From assembly GCF_004023625.1 (NCBI RefSeq), contig NZ_RPDJ01000032.1, positions 62,001-126,000 on the forward strand: a stretch of 64,000 nt of DNA. The letters are read 5' to 3'. Positions within the stretch are counted from its first letter, which is position 1, and each line of letters starts with the position of its first letter. This document shows positions 8,307 to 16,330 of the stretch, in pieces. The notes under the pieces are model-generated. The model was given only the letters and a program-made list of their open reading frames with translations, did no database searches and had not been told where the DNA came from. This DNA is from Streptomyces cavernae. GTDB taxonomy: Bacteria > Actinomycetota > Actinomycetes > Streptomycetales > Streptomycetaceae. A program made the position numbers and the translations under genes.

Positions 8307-9211
8307 TACGCGACCTCTCCCTTCCGGTGTGCGTCGCGGCCCGTGGCGCGGTACGCCTCCCAGGTCCACATCAGGGTGCGGCGGGCCATCACGCCGACCG
8401 CGTGGCGGCGGTAGTCGGCGGTGCCCCGGACGTCGTCGATGGGGTTGCAGGCGGCGGCGCTCAGCTCCGCGAACCGCTTGGCGACCGAGGGGGTGATGAT
8501 CTTCCCGTTGTCCCAGAACCCGCCCCCCTCCAGTGCCGCGTTCAGGAATTCCTCGGCGGTCCGGGCCCGGATCGGGGTGGGCGCGGCGGAGCCGATGCCG
8601 GTGCGGACCGTGCGGGTCTCGGGGTGCAGGGCGAGACCGAAGGCGCAGACCGCGATCACCATGGCGTTGCGGGTGCCCACCTTGGAGAACTGCTGCGGGC
8701 CGTCGGCCTTCTGGACGCGGACGGCCCGGATCAGCTCGTCGGGGGCGAGCGCGTTGCGCTTGACGCCGGTGTAGAAGTCGTCGATCGGGATGAGCCGGGT
8801 GCCGCGCACGGACTCGGCCTCCACCTCCGCGCCGGCGGCGAGCAGCGCCGGGTGGGCGTCGCCGGCCGGGGAGGCGGTGCCGAGGTTGCCGCCGACGCCG
8901 CCGCGGTTGCGGATCTGCGGCGAGGCGACGGTGTGCGCGGCGAGCGCGAGGCCCGGAAGTTCGCCGCGCAGGTTCTCCATGATCCTGGTGTAGGGGACCG
9001 ACGCCCCGAGCCGCACGGCGTCGCCGCCCGGGACGGTGTCCCATGTCTGAAGATCGCCGATCCGGGTGAGGTCGAGGAGGTACTCCGGCCGGCGGTGATC
9101 GAAGTTGATCTCGACCATCACGTCGGTGCCGCCCGCGATCGGTACCGCGGAGGGATGCTCGGCCTTCGCGGCGAGCGCCTCCTCCCACGTGGCGGGGCGA
9201 AGGAAGTCCAT
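8306..9211 (-). CDS. Xanthine dehydrogenase family, FAD-binding subunit M
   Basis: This 301-residue medium subunit of the CO-dehydrogenase/xanthine dehydrogenase flavoprotein family binds FAD and passes electrons to NAD+. The FAD motif PIAGGTDVMVEIN lies near residues 24-36. A second FAD contact block (SPQIRNRGGVGGNLGTASPAGD) lies near 108-129, followed by the C-terminal CO_deh_flav domain. It is the first gene of the operon. The ATG has a GAGGAAGAGAG stretch about 10 bases upstream. The 318-base region to the divergent pucR gene must hold the operon promoter. Confidence 0.94.
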   Translation of the reverse strand: MDFLRPATWEEALAAKAEHPSAVPIAGGTDVMVEINFDHRRPEYLLDLTRIGDLQTWDTVPGGDAVRLGASVPYTRIMENLRGELPGLALAAHTVASPQIRNRGGVGGNLGTASPAGDAHPALLAAGAEVEAESVRGTRLIPIDDFYTGVKRNALAPDELIRAVRVQKADGPQQFSKVGTRNAMVIAVCAFGLALHPETRTVRTGIGSAAPTPIRARTAEEFLNAALEGGGFWDNGKIITPSVAKRFAELSAAACNPIDDVRGTADYRRHAVGVMARRTLMWTWEAYRATGRDAHRKGEVA

Positions 9212-9529
9212 GGGCCGGCTCTCTTCCTCTCCTCGTTCGACGTCGTGCGACGTATGACTGTTTCATCCGATCCAGCAGGGATCGTCCAGGTGTATTCACA
9301 GGGGGTGGAGTCAGTACACAGGCGCGCCTCCATCCGGGTCAGTCACCGAAACCATGAAGGAATTGGCTGGCAGAGCGGCACCTCTTGTAGATTCATATGA
9401 ATCGAGGCCCCCGGAAACCCCGCCGTTTTCTCGCGGAAACCTGGGACACGGCACCCGGTCAGCCAATACACACAACCTCGACTCCTACTACCTCTACCGA
9501 ACGATGCTTTCGAGAACGGCGGCGACGAG
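9212..9529. promoter_or_regulatory. Divergent promoter region between xdh operon and PucR regulator
   Basis: No gene lies here. The stretch is less GC-rich than its surroundings. It contains a perfect 14-base palindrome, GATTCATATGAATC, at 9390-9403 and a 12-base palindrome, CGTCGTGCGACG, at 9241-9252 close to the start of the FAD-subunit gene. Either could be the operator of the PucR-type regulator, but this has not been shown. Promoter hexamers could not be assigned with confidence. Confidence 0.6.
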
Positions 9530-11230
9530 ATGCGGCTGCGCGCACTGCTGGACACCGATGCGCTGGGGCTGCGGCTGCTCGGCGGCGAGGACGAGCTGAA
9601 CCGCACCGTGCGCGGTGTGATGACGACGGATCTGCGGGACCCCAGCCGCTATCTCTCGGGCGGCGAACTGGTGCTCACCGGGCTGGCCTGGCGCCGCGGT
9701 CCCGGGGACTCCGAGCCGTTCGTGCGGATCCTCGTGGGCGCCGGGGTGGTGGCGCTGGCGGCCGGCGAGGCGGAGCTCGGGAACGTCCCGGACGATCTGG
9801 TGCTGGCCTGCTCCCGGCACCGGCTGCCGCTGTTCGCGGTGCGCGAGGAGGTGTCGTTCGCGACGATCACCGAGCACGTCGTGCGCCAGGTCTCGGGTGA
9901 ACGGGCCGGGGACCTGGCGGCGGTGGTGGACCGGCACCGGCGGATGATGACCGCCGGGCCCGCGGGCGGCGGACCGGAGGTGGTGCTGGACCTGCTCGGC
10001 TCCGATCTCGATCTGCGGGCCTGGGTGCTGTCCCCGGCCGGGCGGATCGTCGCGGGATCGGCCGGGCTACCGGCCGACGTGTGCGCCAAGCTGGCCGCCG
10101 AGCATCTGTCGGCGTCCCGCAGCGGACGGCGCGGTCCGCACCGGGTGATGGTGGGGACGACGACGTACTCGCTCTTCCCGGTCCGCGGCGGCGGGCGGCG
10201 CGACGTCCGGGAGACGGTGCTGTCGGACTGGCTGCTCGCGGTGGAGGCGGACGCCGGGGACTGGGCGGAGGAACGGCTCGACCTGCTGCACGGGGTGACC
10301 CAGCTGATCGCGGTGGAGCGCGAGCGGCGGGACGCGGCGCGCACGGTGCGGCGGCGGCTGGCGCAGGAGGTCCTGGAGCTGGTGCAGGCGGGCGCGGCGT
10401 CGGCCGAGGTCGCGGCGCGGCTGCGGGTGGCCGCGCCGGTGCTGCTGCCGGGGCTCGGTGCCGCGCCGCACTGGCAGGTGGTGGTGGGCCGGGTGGAGTG
10501 GGACGACGTACCCGGAGCGCCCGCAGGGTCCTCGGCCGAGGGCGGTGCCGGGCGACGGGCGGGAGGGATCGACGGCGGGCCGGTGGCGCAGGCGCTGCTG
10601 GAGGAGATCCTCGTCGGCCCGCCGGTGCCCGGCCCCGAGCCGTCGGACCGGGTCGCGGTCGCGCACACCGGTGAGGAGGCGGTCGCGCTCGTAGCCCTGC
10701 CGGCGGTGTCCGCGGAGCACGACGGTTCGGAGTCCGGGCTGCTCGCGGAGACGCTGCTGGAGATGGTACGGGCGCCGCTGTCGGCTGGGCTCGACGGGGA
10801 CGGGCGGGTGACCCTCGGAGTGAGCGCGGCGGTGCACTCGGCGGAGGGGTTGCGCGGGGCGCTGGAGGAGGCCCGGCACGCGCGTCGGGTGGCCGCGGCG
10901 CGGCCCGGGCGGGTGTGCGCCGCGGGGCACCAGGAGCTGGCCTCGCACGTGCTGCTCCTGCCCTTCGTCCCGGACGACGTCCGGCGCGCGTTCACGGCCC
11001 GTCTCCTCGACCCGCTGCGGGACTACGACCGCCGCCATCGCGCCGAGCTGATCCCCACCCTCGAGGCGTTCCTGGCCTGCGACGGTTCCTGGACGCGCTG
11101 CGCCACGCGGCTCCATCTCCACGTCAACACCCTCCGCTACCGCGTGGGCCGTATCGAACAGCTCACGGGCCGGGATCTGTCCCGGCTGGAGGACAAGCTG
11201 GATTTCTTCCTGGCGCTGCGGATGAGCTGA
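9530..11230 (+). CDS. PucR family transcriptional regulator
   Basis: This 566-residue protein has an N-terminal PucR domain (about 1-125, with LRDPSRYLSGGELVLTG and later ITEHVVRQV). A long variable middle contains an insert rich in Gly/Pro near 330-345. The C-terminal PucR helix-turn-helix (about 505-565) has the hallmark FLACDGSWTRCATRLHLH and VNTLRYRVGRIEQLTG. The family controls purine or allantoin catabolism, and the divergent xanthine dehydrogenase operon is the natural target. The start ATG gives the full PucR domain. No strong ribosome-binding site is seen, and an earlier ATG (9503) is out of frame. The ligand, probably a purine or an intermediate, is inferred. Confidence 0.92.
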   Translation: MRLRALLDTDALGLRLLGGEDELNRTVRGVMTTDLRDPSRYLSGGELVLTGLAWRRGPGDSEPFVRILVGAGVVALAAGEAELGNVPDDLVLACSRHRLPLFAVREEVSFATITEHVVRQVSGERAGDLAAVVDRHRRMMTAGPAGGGPEVVLDLLGSDLDLRAWVLSPAGRIVAGSAGLPADVCAKLAAEHLSASRSGRRGPHRVMVGTTTYSLFPVRGGGRRDVRETVLSDWLLAVEADAGDWAEERLDLLHGVTQLIAVERERRDAARTVRRRLAQEVLELVQAGAASAEVAARLRVAAPVLLPGLGAAPHWQVVVGRVEWDDVPGAPAGSSAEGGAGRRAGGIDGGPVAQALLEEILVGPPVPGPEPSDRVAVAHTGEEAVALVALPAVSAEHDGSESGLLAETLLEMVRAPLSAGLDGDGRVTLGVSAAVHSAEGLRGALEEARHARRVAAARPGRVCAAGHQELASHVLLLPFVPDDVRRAFTARLLDPLRDYDRRHRAELIPTLEAFLACDGSWTRCATRLHLHVNTLRYRVGRIEQLTGRDLSRLEDKLDFFLALRMS

Positions 11231-11383
11231 GGCCTGGTGGGCACGCCCGAGCGCGGCAACCGGCGCACGCCCTGTCCCCCGAGCATGTGAAAACTTTCAC
11301 CCAAGCTCTTGGCCGGGCGGAAGGATTCGTGCTGAGATGCGGCCACCACTCAACTGCTCAATGGTGTGCTAGGGGAGGGCAAC

Positions 11384-12178
11384 GTGGCGTATCCCGCCAT
11401 GTCTGGTACCGGAACCAACGCTGGGAACGATCCGCTCCAGACCGCGGTATGGCGGCTGCGCTCGCGCGCCTGCTGGGCCGACGCTGCGGCGCTGCTCGAA
11501 CCGAGGGCGGCCGACACCGCGCTGCAACGCGCGGCACTCCTCGTCGAGCGCTGCCTCTACACCGAACAGGGCTGGGAGGACGCCGAGGATGCGCTGCGCA
11601 CGGCGGAGGCGCTGGCGCAGAGCGACGTCGAGCGGGGTGCCGCGGCCTGTGAGCGCGGACAGCTCGCCTATGCCGCGACCCTGCTGGGCGTACGGGACCG
11701 GGCCGACGAGGCGCGGGCCGCGCTGGGCCGGGCCGCCGCGCTGATCGCGCCGAGCGCTCCGGCGCGGGCGCTGCTGGACTACCGGCGCGGACTGCTCGCG
11801 GAGAACCTCGCGCGCTCCCCGCAGGCGGCGCGCGCCGCGTACCGCCGCGCGCACGCCGGTGCGACGGCGCACGGCGATCCGCTGCTGCTCTCGTTCACCT
11901 GGCGGCATCTCGCGGGACTCGCGCTGCGCGACGGGGAACTCGCGGAGGCCCGGCACGGGTTCGCCGAGTCGCTGCGGATCCGCGAGGAGCTGGGGTATCT
12001 GGTCGGCACGGCGCCGGCGCTGGCCTCGCTCGCGGACGCCGAGACCGAGCCGGAGGCGTCCCGGCTGCGAGCCGAGGCGGGGCGGCTGTTCCGGCTGCTG
12101 GGAGGCGTACCGAAATGGCTCGCCCAGCAACTGACGACAGCGCCCACGGCACCGCCACCGGCGGTGGGGGCTCCCTGA
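11384..12178 (+). CDS. TPR-like helical repeat protein of unknown function
   Basis: This is a 264-residue alanine- and leucine-rich all-helical protein. Several tetratricopeptide-like segments can be seen, for example AALLVERCLYTEQGWEDAEDAL and later RHLAGLALRDGELAEARHGF and SLRIREELGYLVG. It resembles actinobacterial regulatory TPR domains but has no DNA-binding part. GTG at 11384 was taken as the start because GGGGAGGG lies 5 bases before it; an earlier in-frame GTG at 11366 has no such site. It stands alone between pucR and a convergent GntR gene. A role in protein contact is the most that can be said. Confidence 0.72.
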   Translation: MAYPAMSGTGTNAGNDPLQTAVWRLRSRACWADAAALLEPRAADTALQRAALLVERCLYTEQGWEDAEDALRTAEALAQSDVERGAAACERGQLAYAATLLGVRDRADEARAALGRAAALIAPSAPARALLDYRRGLLAENLARSPQAARAAYRRAHAGATAHGDPLLLSFTWRHLAGLALRDGELAEARHGFAESLRIREELGYLVGTAPALASLADAETEPEASRLRAEAGRLFRLLGGVPKWLAQQLTTAPTAPPPAVGAP

Positions 12179-12188
12179 GCCGGGGAGC
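12170..12188. terminator. Short hairpin between convergent genes
   Basis: GCTCCC and GGGAGC form a 6-bp stem around a 7-base loop at the end of the TPR-like gene, 33 bases before the end of the convergent GntR gene. It is a weak candidate for a terminator, and there is no T-run. Confidence 0.35.
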
Positions 12189-12220
12189 GCCGGTACGCGT
12201 CCGTTCGCAGGGGTTACGGG

Positions 12221-13066
12221 TTACGCGCCCGCGAAGTGGCCGCGCACCAGGGCCTGCACCATCGTCAGGTCCTGCGCGGCCAACGCGTCCAGCAGCGCCT
12301 TGTGTTGGGCGGCGTCGGCCACCAGGTCGGAGTGGCAGCGGGCGGCCGGGCCTTCGCTCAGCGGCCACTGGGCGCGGCGGTGCAGGTCGTCGGCGATGCG
12401 GACCAGTTGCTGGTTGCCGGAGAGGGCGAGCACGGCGCGGTGGAAGGCGCGGTCGGACTCGGCGTAGCGGGCGCGGTCGCCGCCGGCCGCGACCAGTGCC
12501 GCGGCCTCGGCCAGCGGCCGCAGTTCCGCCCAGCGCGCGGACGGCACCGTACGGGCCAGGTGCAGCATGACGGGCACCTCGATCAGCGCCCGGATCTCGG
12601 CGAGTTCGGCCAGATCGCGGGCGCCGCGCTCGACGACCCGGAACCCCCGGTTGGGCACCACCTCGACCGCGCCTTCGAGGGCGAGTTGCTGCATCGCCTC
12701 CCGCACGGGCGTGGCGGACACCCCGAACCGCTCGCCGAGGGCGGGCGCGGAGTACACCTCGCCGGGCACCAACTCGCCGTCCATGAGGGCGGCTCGCAGC
12801 GCGTCGACGATCTGCCCACGGATCGACGCGCGTTGAACGGTGGACCGAGCCCGCGGGAGGTGCTCACCGGTCGCCCCGCAGATCGGGGGCTCGCTGTGGG
12901 TGTGTTCCCCGCGCGCCTGCGCGGAGTGCGCCGTGCCGTTCGGTTCGTGGCAGCGTCCCGCGTCGTCCCGGGCGCCGGACTGGGCGGGTACGCGTGCCGC
13001 TTCCGCGGCCGACGTCGCGGGCGCCCCGGTGGAACCCTGCACGACACGAGGCCTGGCCTGGTCCAC
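12221..13066 (-). CDS. GntR family regulator, FadR/FCD type
   Basis: The protein has 281 residues. A winged helix begins near residue 78 (VQRASIRGQIVDALRAAL, then LGERFGVSATPVREAMQQL). The FCD ligand domain from about 150 has the metal-ligand pattern in ESDRAFHRAVLALSGN and later histidines. FadR/FCD regulators usually sense small carboxylic acids. The first 75 residues are low-complexity and are not part of the fold. The GTG start gives this tail; it has GGGGAG about 10 bases upstream, but a later start cannot be excluded. The gene is divergent from the FhuF-like gene, so the region between them may hold sites for both regulators. The target is unknown. Confidence 0.88.
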   Translation of the reverse strand: MDQARPRVVQGSTGAPATSAAEAARVPAQSGARDDAGRCHEPNGTAHSAQARGEHTHSEPPICGATGEHLPRARSTVQRASIRGQIVDALRAALMDGELVPGEVYSAPALGERFGVSATPVREAMQQLALEGAVEVVPNRGFRVVERGARDLAELAEIRALIEVPVMLHLARTVPSARWAELRPLAEAAALVAAGGDRARYAESDRAFHRAVLALSGNQQLVRIADDLHRRAQWPLSEGPAARCHSDLVADAAQHKALLDALAAQDLTMVQALVRGHFAGA

Positions 13067-13092
13067 TGAAAGGGCTCCCCTCGCTGTTACGC

Positions 13093-13128
13093 GTTACTTG
13101 TGGTCATTGCGTCCGTTGTGACCGTAAC
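13093..13128. promoter_or_regulatory. Imperfect inverted repeat upstream of the GntR gene
   Basis: GTTACTTGTGGTCA at 13093-13106 and TGTGACCGTAAC at 13117-13128 form an imperfect inverted repeat about 30 bases upstream of the GntR start. Autoregulation through this site is plausible for a FadR/FCD protein, but there is no direct evidence. Confidence 0.4.
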
Positions 13129-13172
13129 CCAAAACCATAGGCTGAAAATGCGGCAGTTCAAACCTGATCACA

Positions 13173-13196
13173 TCAGGTAAGGTAAGCCTTACTTGC
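13173..13196. promoter_or_regulatory. Iron box (DmdR/IdeR-type operator)
   Basis: The sequence AGGTAAGGTAAGCCTTACTT is an interrupted palindrome that closely resembles the actinobacterial DtxR-family iron box (consensus TTAGGTTAGGCTAACCTAA). It lies about 30-50 bases upstream of the FhuF-like start and would overlap its promoter. This fits repression by iron-loaded DmdR. The match was made by eye. Confidence 0.72.
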
Positions 13197-13225
13197 CAAC
13201 TATCGTGAATCGCGGGGTCTTTCGC

Positions 13226-14128
13226 ATGCCCACGACCAGCGCAGGGACCCTCCCCATACCTCGTCCGCGCTCGAGCGGGCCGGCGCGCACGGCCACCTCC
13301 CCACTCACCGGCGGGTACGCCCGGCTCACCGAGCTCTATCCCCGGTTCGCGGTCACGGAGCTCACCGCGGGGCGGCCGGCCCCCTCCGGCGGCGACTGGG
13401 TGACCGCCGAGGGGCTCGCGGCGGCGGGTCCCGACCTCGACGCGTTCCTCGCCTGGGACGAGGAGCAGGTGCGCCGGGACTACGGGCACCCGGGCCGCCC
13501 GGACGTCATCGCCACCTTCGGCCTGCACCGCTACGCCTGGCCGGCCTGCCTGCTGTTCACGGTGCCCTGGTTCCTCGACCGGCGGGTCCCCCGCTTCCCG
13601 GTGCGGCAGGTAGCGCACCGGCGCACCGAAGGGCGCTGGGCCGTACGCGTCGGCGCGTTCGCCTGCCTGCCCGACGACCCCGCCGCGACCCTGCCCGGCG
13701 CCCGTGTCGTACCGGACGCGGAGGCACTGCGGGCCGAGGTGCGCATAGCCGTCGCCGAGCATCTCGAGCCCGTGCTGCGGGGGTTCGGACCGCGGATGCG
13801 GCGCCGGGGGCGGGCCCTGTGGGGCATGGTGACGGACGAAATCGTGGAGAGCCTCTGGTACGCCGCCGGGCTCCTCGGCGAGGAGGAACGGGCCAAGCAC
13901 GAGTTGTCGTTGCTGCTGCCGGGCACGACCAGTCCGTACGTCGGCTCGGCGGGTTTCCGGGAATTGAAGGGCCCGTGCGGCGAGTTGTTGCCCACTCGTG
14001 ATCGGGCGAGTTGCTGTCTGTCCTATACGCTGCGCCCTGGCGACCCCGACGAGATGTGCGACACCTGTCCGAGGGCCCTCGACACCGACCGTGTCGCGCG
14101 GCTCCTGGCGAGTGGCGCGGCCCGATGA
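13226..14128 (+). CDS. FhuF-like (2Fe-2S) siderophore/ferric iron reductase
   Basis: This 300-residue protein carries the C-terminal FhuF-type cysteine cluster CC-x13-C-x2-C (ASCCLSYTL ... MCDTCPRAL) that binds a 2Fe-2S centre. Such proteins reduce Fe(III)-siderophores in the cytoplasm so that iron is released. The middle includes YAWPACLLFTVPWFLDRRVP, a typical FhuF-family segment. ATG at 13226 was chosen; TTG and GTG further upstream (13193, 13205) fall in or next to the iron box and would place the operator inside the gene. The iron box strongly suggests expression under iron starvation. No siderophore gene is nearby, so it may act on imported siderophores. Confidence 0.85.
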   Translation: MPTTSAGTLPIPRPRSSGPARTATSPLTGGYARLTELYPRFAVTELTAGRPAPSGGDWVTAEGLAAAGPDLDAFLAWDEEQVRRDYGHPGRPDVIATFGLHRYAWPACLLFTVPWFLDRRVPRFPVRQVAHRRTEGRWAVRVGAFACLPDDPAATLPGARVVPDAEALRAEVRIAVAEHLEPVLRGFGPRMRRRGRALWGMVTDEIVESLWYAAGLLGEEERAKHELSLLLPGTTSPYVGSAGFRELKGPCGELLPTRDRASCCLSYTLRPGDPDEMCDTCPRALDTDRVARLLASGAAR

Positions 14129-14376
14129 AGGCCGAAACCAACTTGCAACATGCACAACTTCCCCACCAGGCGCAAACACTTTCCGCAACACCACCTGTAC
14201 GGGTAGTCTAATTCGCACTCAACTTCCGTCCCTCAAGCGGCAGTTCGAGCAGAATGCCGCCCTGCGCAGTCCCTTGCACTCCAATGGCGGCCTCTTGCCC
14301 CGAAACCCCCTGAGGGCCCACGGGATTGAGCCACTATGGCGGCCGTTACGCCCTACCGCGATGCAAGGGATCCCTG

Positions 14377-15435
14377 ATGAGACTGACCGACATATCGCTG
14401 AACTGGCTGCTTCCGGGCGCCGTACTACTCCTGGGCATGCTGGCGGCGGTTGCGGTGCTCGCGCGCGGCAAGCGCGCCGGGGAGAAGGCGGCGAGCGCCG
14501 ACGACTCGTGGGAACGCAGTGAGGAACGCCGCAGGCGCAAGGAGGCCCTGTACGGAACCGCCTCCTACGTCCTGCTCTTCTGCTGTGCCGCCGTCGCCGC
14601 CGCCCTCTCCTTCCACGGTCTGGTCGGCTTCGGCAAGCAGAACCTCGGTCTCAGCGGCGGCTGGGAGTACCTGGTCCCGTTCGGCCTGGACGGCGCCGCC
14701 ATGTTCTGCTCGGTGCTCGCCGTCCGTGAGGCCAGCCACGGTGACGCCGCCCTCGGCTCCCGCATACTCGTGTGGACCTTCGCCGGCGCCGCCGCCTGGT
14801 TCAACTGGGTCCACGCGCCGCGCGGCGCCGGTCACGCGGGCGCACCGCACTTCTTCGCCGGCATGTCGCTGTCGGCCGCCGTCCTGTTCGACCGCGCGCT
14901 GAAGCAGACCCGCCGGGCCGCCCTCCGCGAGCAGGGCCTGGTGCCCCGCCCGCTGCCGCAGATCCGGGTGGTCCGCTGGCTGCGCGCCCCGCGTGAGACC
15001 TTCGGCGCCTGGTCGCTGATGCTGCTCGAGGGCGTGCGCACCCTGGACGAGGCCGTCGAGGAGGTCCGCGAGGACAAGCGGCAGAAGGAGATCGCCAGGA
15101 CGCGCCGGCGCGACCAGCAGAAGCTGGAGCGCGCCCAGCTGCGCGCGATCAGCCGCGGCAACCGCACCGGGCTGATCGGGCACCGGGGCGGCCGGCAGGT
15201 CGAGGTTCAGGTGGAACAGGCCGTCGCGCCCGCACAGGCTGCCGCGGAGCCTGCCATAGCGACGAAGGATCCACTGCCCATGCGCGCCGCCCGTCCCTCC
15301 CTCACGGCCCTCGGGAGTGGCAGCGCCGGTGAGTCCCGCACGGTGGATCTGACCGCCGAGGACGACACGATGGCGCTGCCGCGGCTGGACTCCCTGGAGC
15401 AGAAGCTCAAGGATCTCGAGCAGCAGTTCGGCTGA
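14377..15435 (+). CDS. DUF2637 membrane protein
   Basis: This 352-residue protein has four or five membrane helices in its first half: about 7-25, then a charged linker, then about 65-90, 105-122, 128-145 and 155-172. A basic cytoplasmic tail follows (KQKEIARTRRRDQQKLERAQ) and ends in a short coiled coil (LEQKLKDLEQQFG). The membrane part matches the DUF2637 family, which includes the SpdB spread proteins of Streptomyces conjugative plasmids and many chromosomal relatives. No other transfer genes are nearby, so this is more likely a chromosomal paralogue. ATG at 14377 has AAGGGA upstream; the longer frame from 14326 adds a non-hydrophobic extension and was rejected. Confidence 0.82.
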   Translation: MRLTDISLNWLLPGAVLLLGMLAAVAVLARGKRAGEKAASADDSWERSEERRRRKEALYGTASYVLLFCCAAVAAALSFHGLVGFGKQNLGLSGGWEYLVPFGLDGAAMFCSVLAVREASHGDAALGSRILVWTFAGAAAWFNWVHAPRGAGHAGAPHFFAGMSLSAAVLFDRALKQTRRAALREQGLVPRPLPQIRVVRWLRAPRETFGAWSLMLLEGVRTLDEAVEEVREDKRQKEIARTRRRDQQKLERAQLRAISRGNRTGLIGHRGGRQVEVQVEQAVAPAQAAAEPAIATKDPLPMRAARPSLTALGSGSAGESRTVDLTAEDDTMALPRLDSLEQKLKDLEQQFG

Positions 15436-15448
15436 GTCCGGGCGAGTT

Positions 15449-15470
15449 GTTCGGCCCCACTGGGCCGAAC
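15449..15470. terminator. Hairpin after the DUF2637 gene
   Basis: A perfect 9-bp stem, GTTCGGCCC / GGGCCGAAC, has a 4-base loop (CACT) and lies 13 bases after the stop codon, between convergent genes. It has no T-run, as is usual for Streptomyces. Confidence 0.75.
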
Positions 15471-15486
15471 CGACCGGCAGCCATCC

Positions 15487-15515
15487 GGGGGTGCGGTGAA
15501 CTACGCCGCACCCCC
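15487..15515. terminator. Hairpin at the end of the RsbW-type ATPase gene
   Basis: GGGGGTGCGG and CCGCACCCCC form a perfect 10-bp stem around a 9-base loop that includes the stop codon of the minus-strand gene. With the hairpin at 15449 it forms a back-to-back terminator pair between convergent genes. Confidence 0.65.
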
Positions 15516-16043
15516 GTTCAGTTCGAACCACACCGACTTGCCCACCGCGTGCGGCCGCACACCCCAGGCGTCCGCGAGGGACTGCACCAGCAGCAGCCCG
15601 CGGCCATGGGTGCTCTCGTCCGCGCCCGGCACCCGCACCGTGGGGCTGCGGGCGGTGAAGTCCCGTACCTCCACGTGGAGTCCGTCCGGTTCCACGGTGG
15701 CCGTGAACACCGCGTCACGGTCGGTGTGCACCAGAGCGTTGGTGACGAGTTCGCTGGTGAGCAGTTCCGCTATCTCCGACCGGTCCGGCCTTCCCCACTG
15801 TCGCAGGAGTTCGCGCAGGGCCCGGCGAACCTCGGACACGGCCCGGAGATCGGATCGCCCGAGTCGGCGCCTGAGCTGTGGGAAGTCCTGCTGGTCCGTC
15901 GTGGTCTCGGCCGTCTCTTCCGGTGCGTTCGCCGAGGTGGCTCCCATCGTCATGGGACCGCCTCGCCGTGCCTGCCTCGTCATGACCCCCGCCCGTGTGT
16001 CGATTCTCGTTTCCCCCGGCTCGAACACGTTCACGGGATGCAT
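15501..16043 (-). CDS. RsbW-like ATP-binding regulatory protein (HATPase_c_2)
   Basis: This protein of about 180 residues is a GHKL ATPase of the anti-sigma-factor kinase type. The N-box is SELVTNALVHT, the G1-like region is EVRDFTARSP, and the G2 loop is THGRGLLLVQSLADAWG. Streptomyces encodes many such proteins, which bind sigma or anti-anti-sigma factors and may phosphorylate them. The start is uncertain: ATG at 16043 is given, and in-frame ATGs at about 15983 and 15950 would remove a low-complexity leader. The next gene upstream on the strand is a PP2C-like protein. This pairing is common in partner-switch systems, but a MITE-like palindrome separates the two. Confidence 0.85.
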   Translation of the reverse strand: MHPVNVFEPGETRIDTRAGVMTRQARRGGPMTMGATSANAPEETAETTTDQQDFPQLRRRLGRSDLRAVSEVRRALRELLRQWGRPDRSEIAELLTSELVTNALVHTDRDAVFTATVEPDGLHVEVRDFTARSPTVRVPGADESTHGRGLLLVQSLADAWGVRPHAVGKSVWFELNGGAA

Positions 16044-16206
16044 GCCCCGCCCTGATCGGAGCACTCATGTGGAAGCGTCAATCAGCCATCGGGGCGAGAA
16101 AGAGGCGAGAAAGTCGTCTCGAGGGGCGCCCCAGGTGGCGTCTCGAAGGCGTCTCGAGAAACGTCCGGAGATCTGTCCCGAACGAGTCCTGAGGGAATCT
16201 CAAGGG

Positions 16207-16330
16207 CTAGGCCCTGTCGTCAAATTCCCGTCTGCCGCGCGACGCCATGCACGCTCCCCCAAGCTCTCCGAGCAGGGGGGAGTGCCGGGCGTCGCGACGG
16301 GGCGAACGTTGTCTGTTGCGGCACTAGGCC
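16207..16330. mobile_element. Palindromic MITE-like element flanked by CTAGGCC repeats
   Basis: CTAGGCC occurs at 16207-16213 and again at 16324-16330 and brackets about 110 bases. The inside folds as nested inverted repeats. The inner stem is CTCCCCC (16254-16260) with GGGGGAG (16276-16282). The outer stem is GCGACGCC (16239-16246) with GGCGTCGC (16288-16295). Weaker pairing extends to the ends (GTCAAATTCCCGTC against GACGGGGCGAACGTTGTC). It encodes no protein. The right-hand CTAGGCC contains the stop codon of the PP2C-like gene. It may also end transcription of that gene. Similar palindromes are frequent between Streptomyces genes; mobility is inferred from the flanking repeats. Confidence 0.5.

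Noticed and set aside
14377..15435. Evidence for an integrated conjugative plasmid from the DUF2637 (SpdB-like) gene
   Set aside because: No tra, rep, integrase or attachment site lies nearby, and chromosomal DUF2637 genes are common in Streptomyces.
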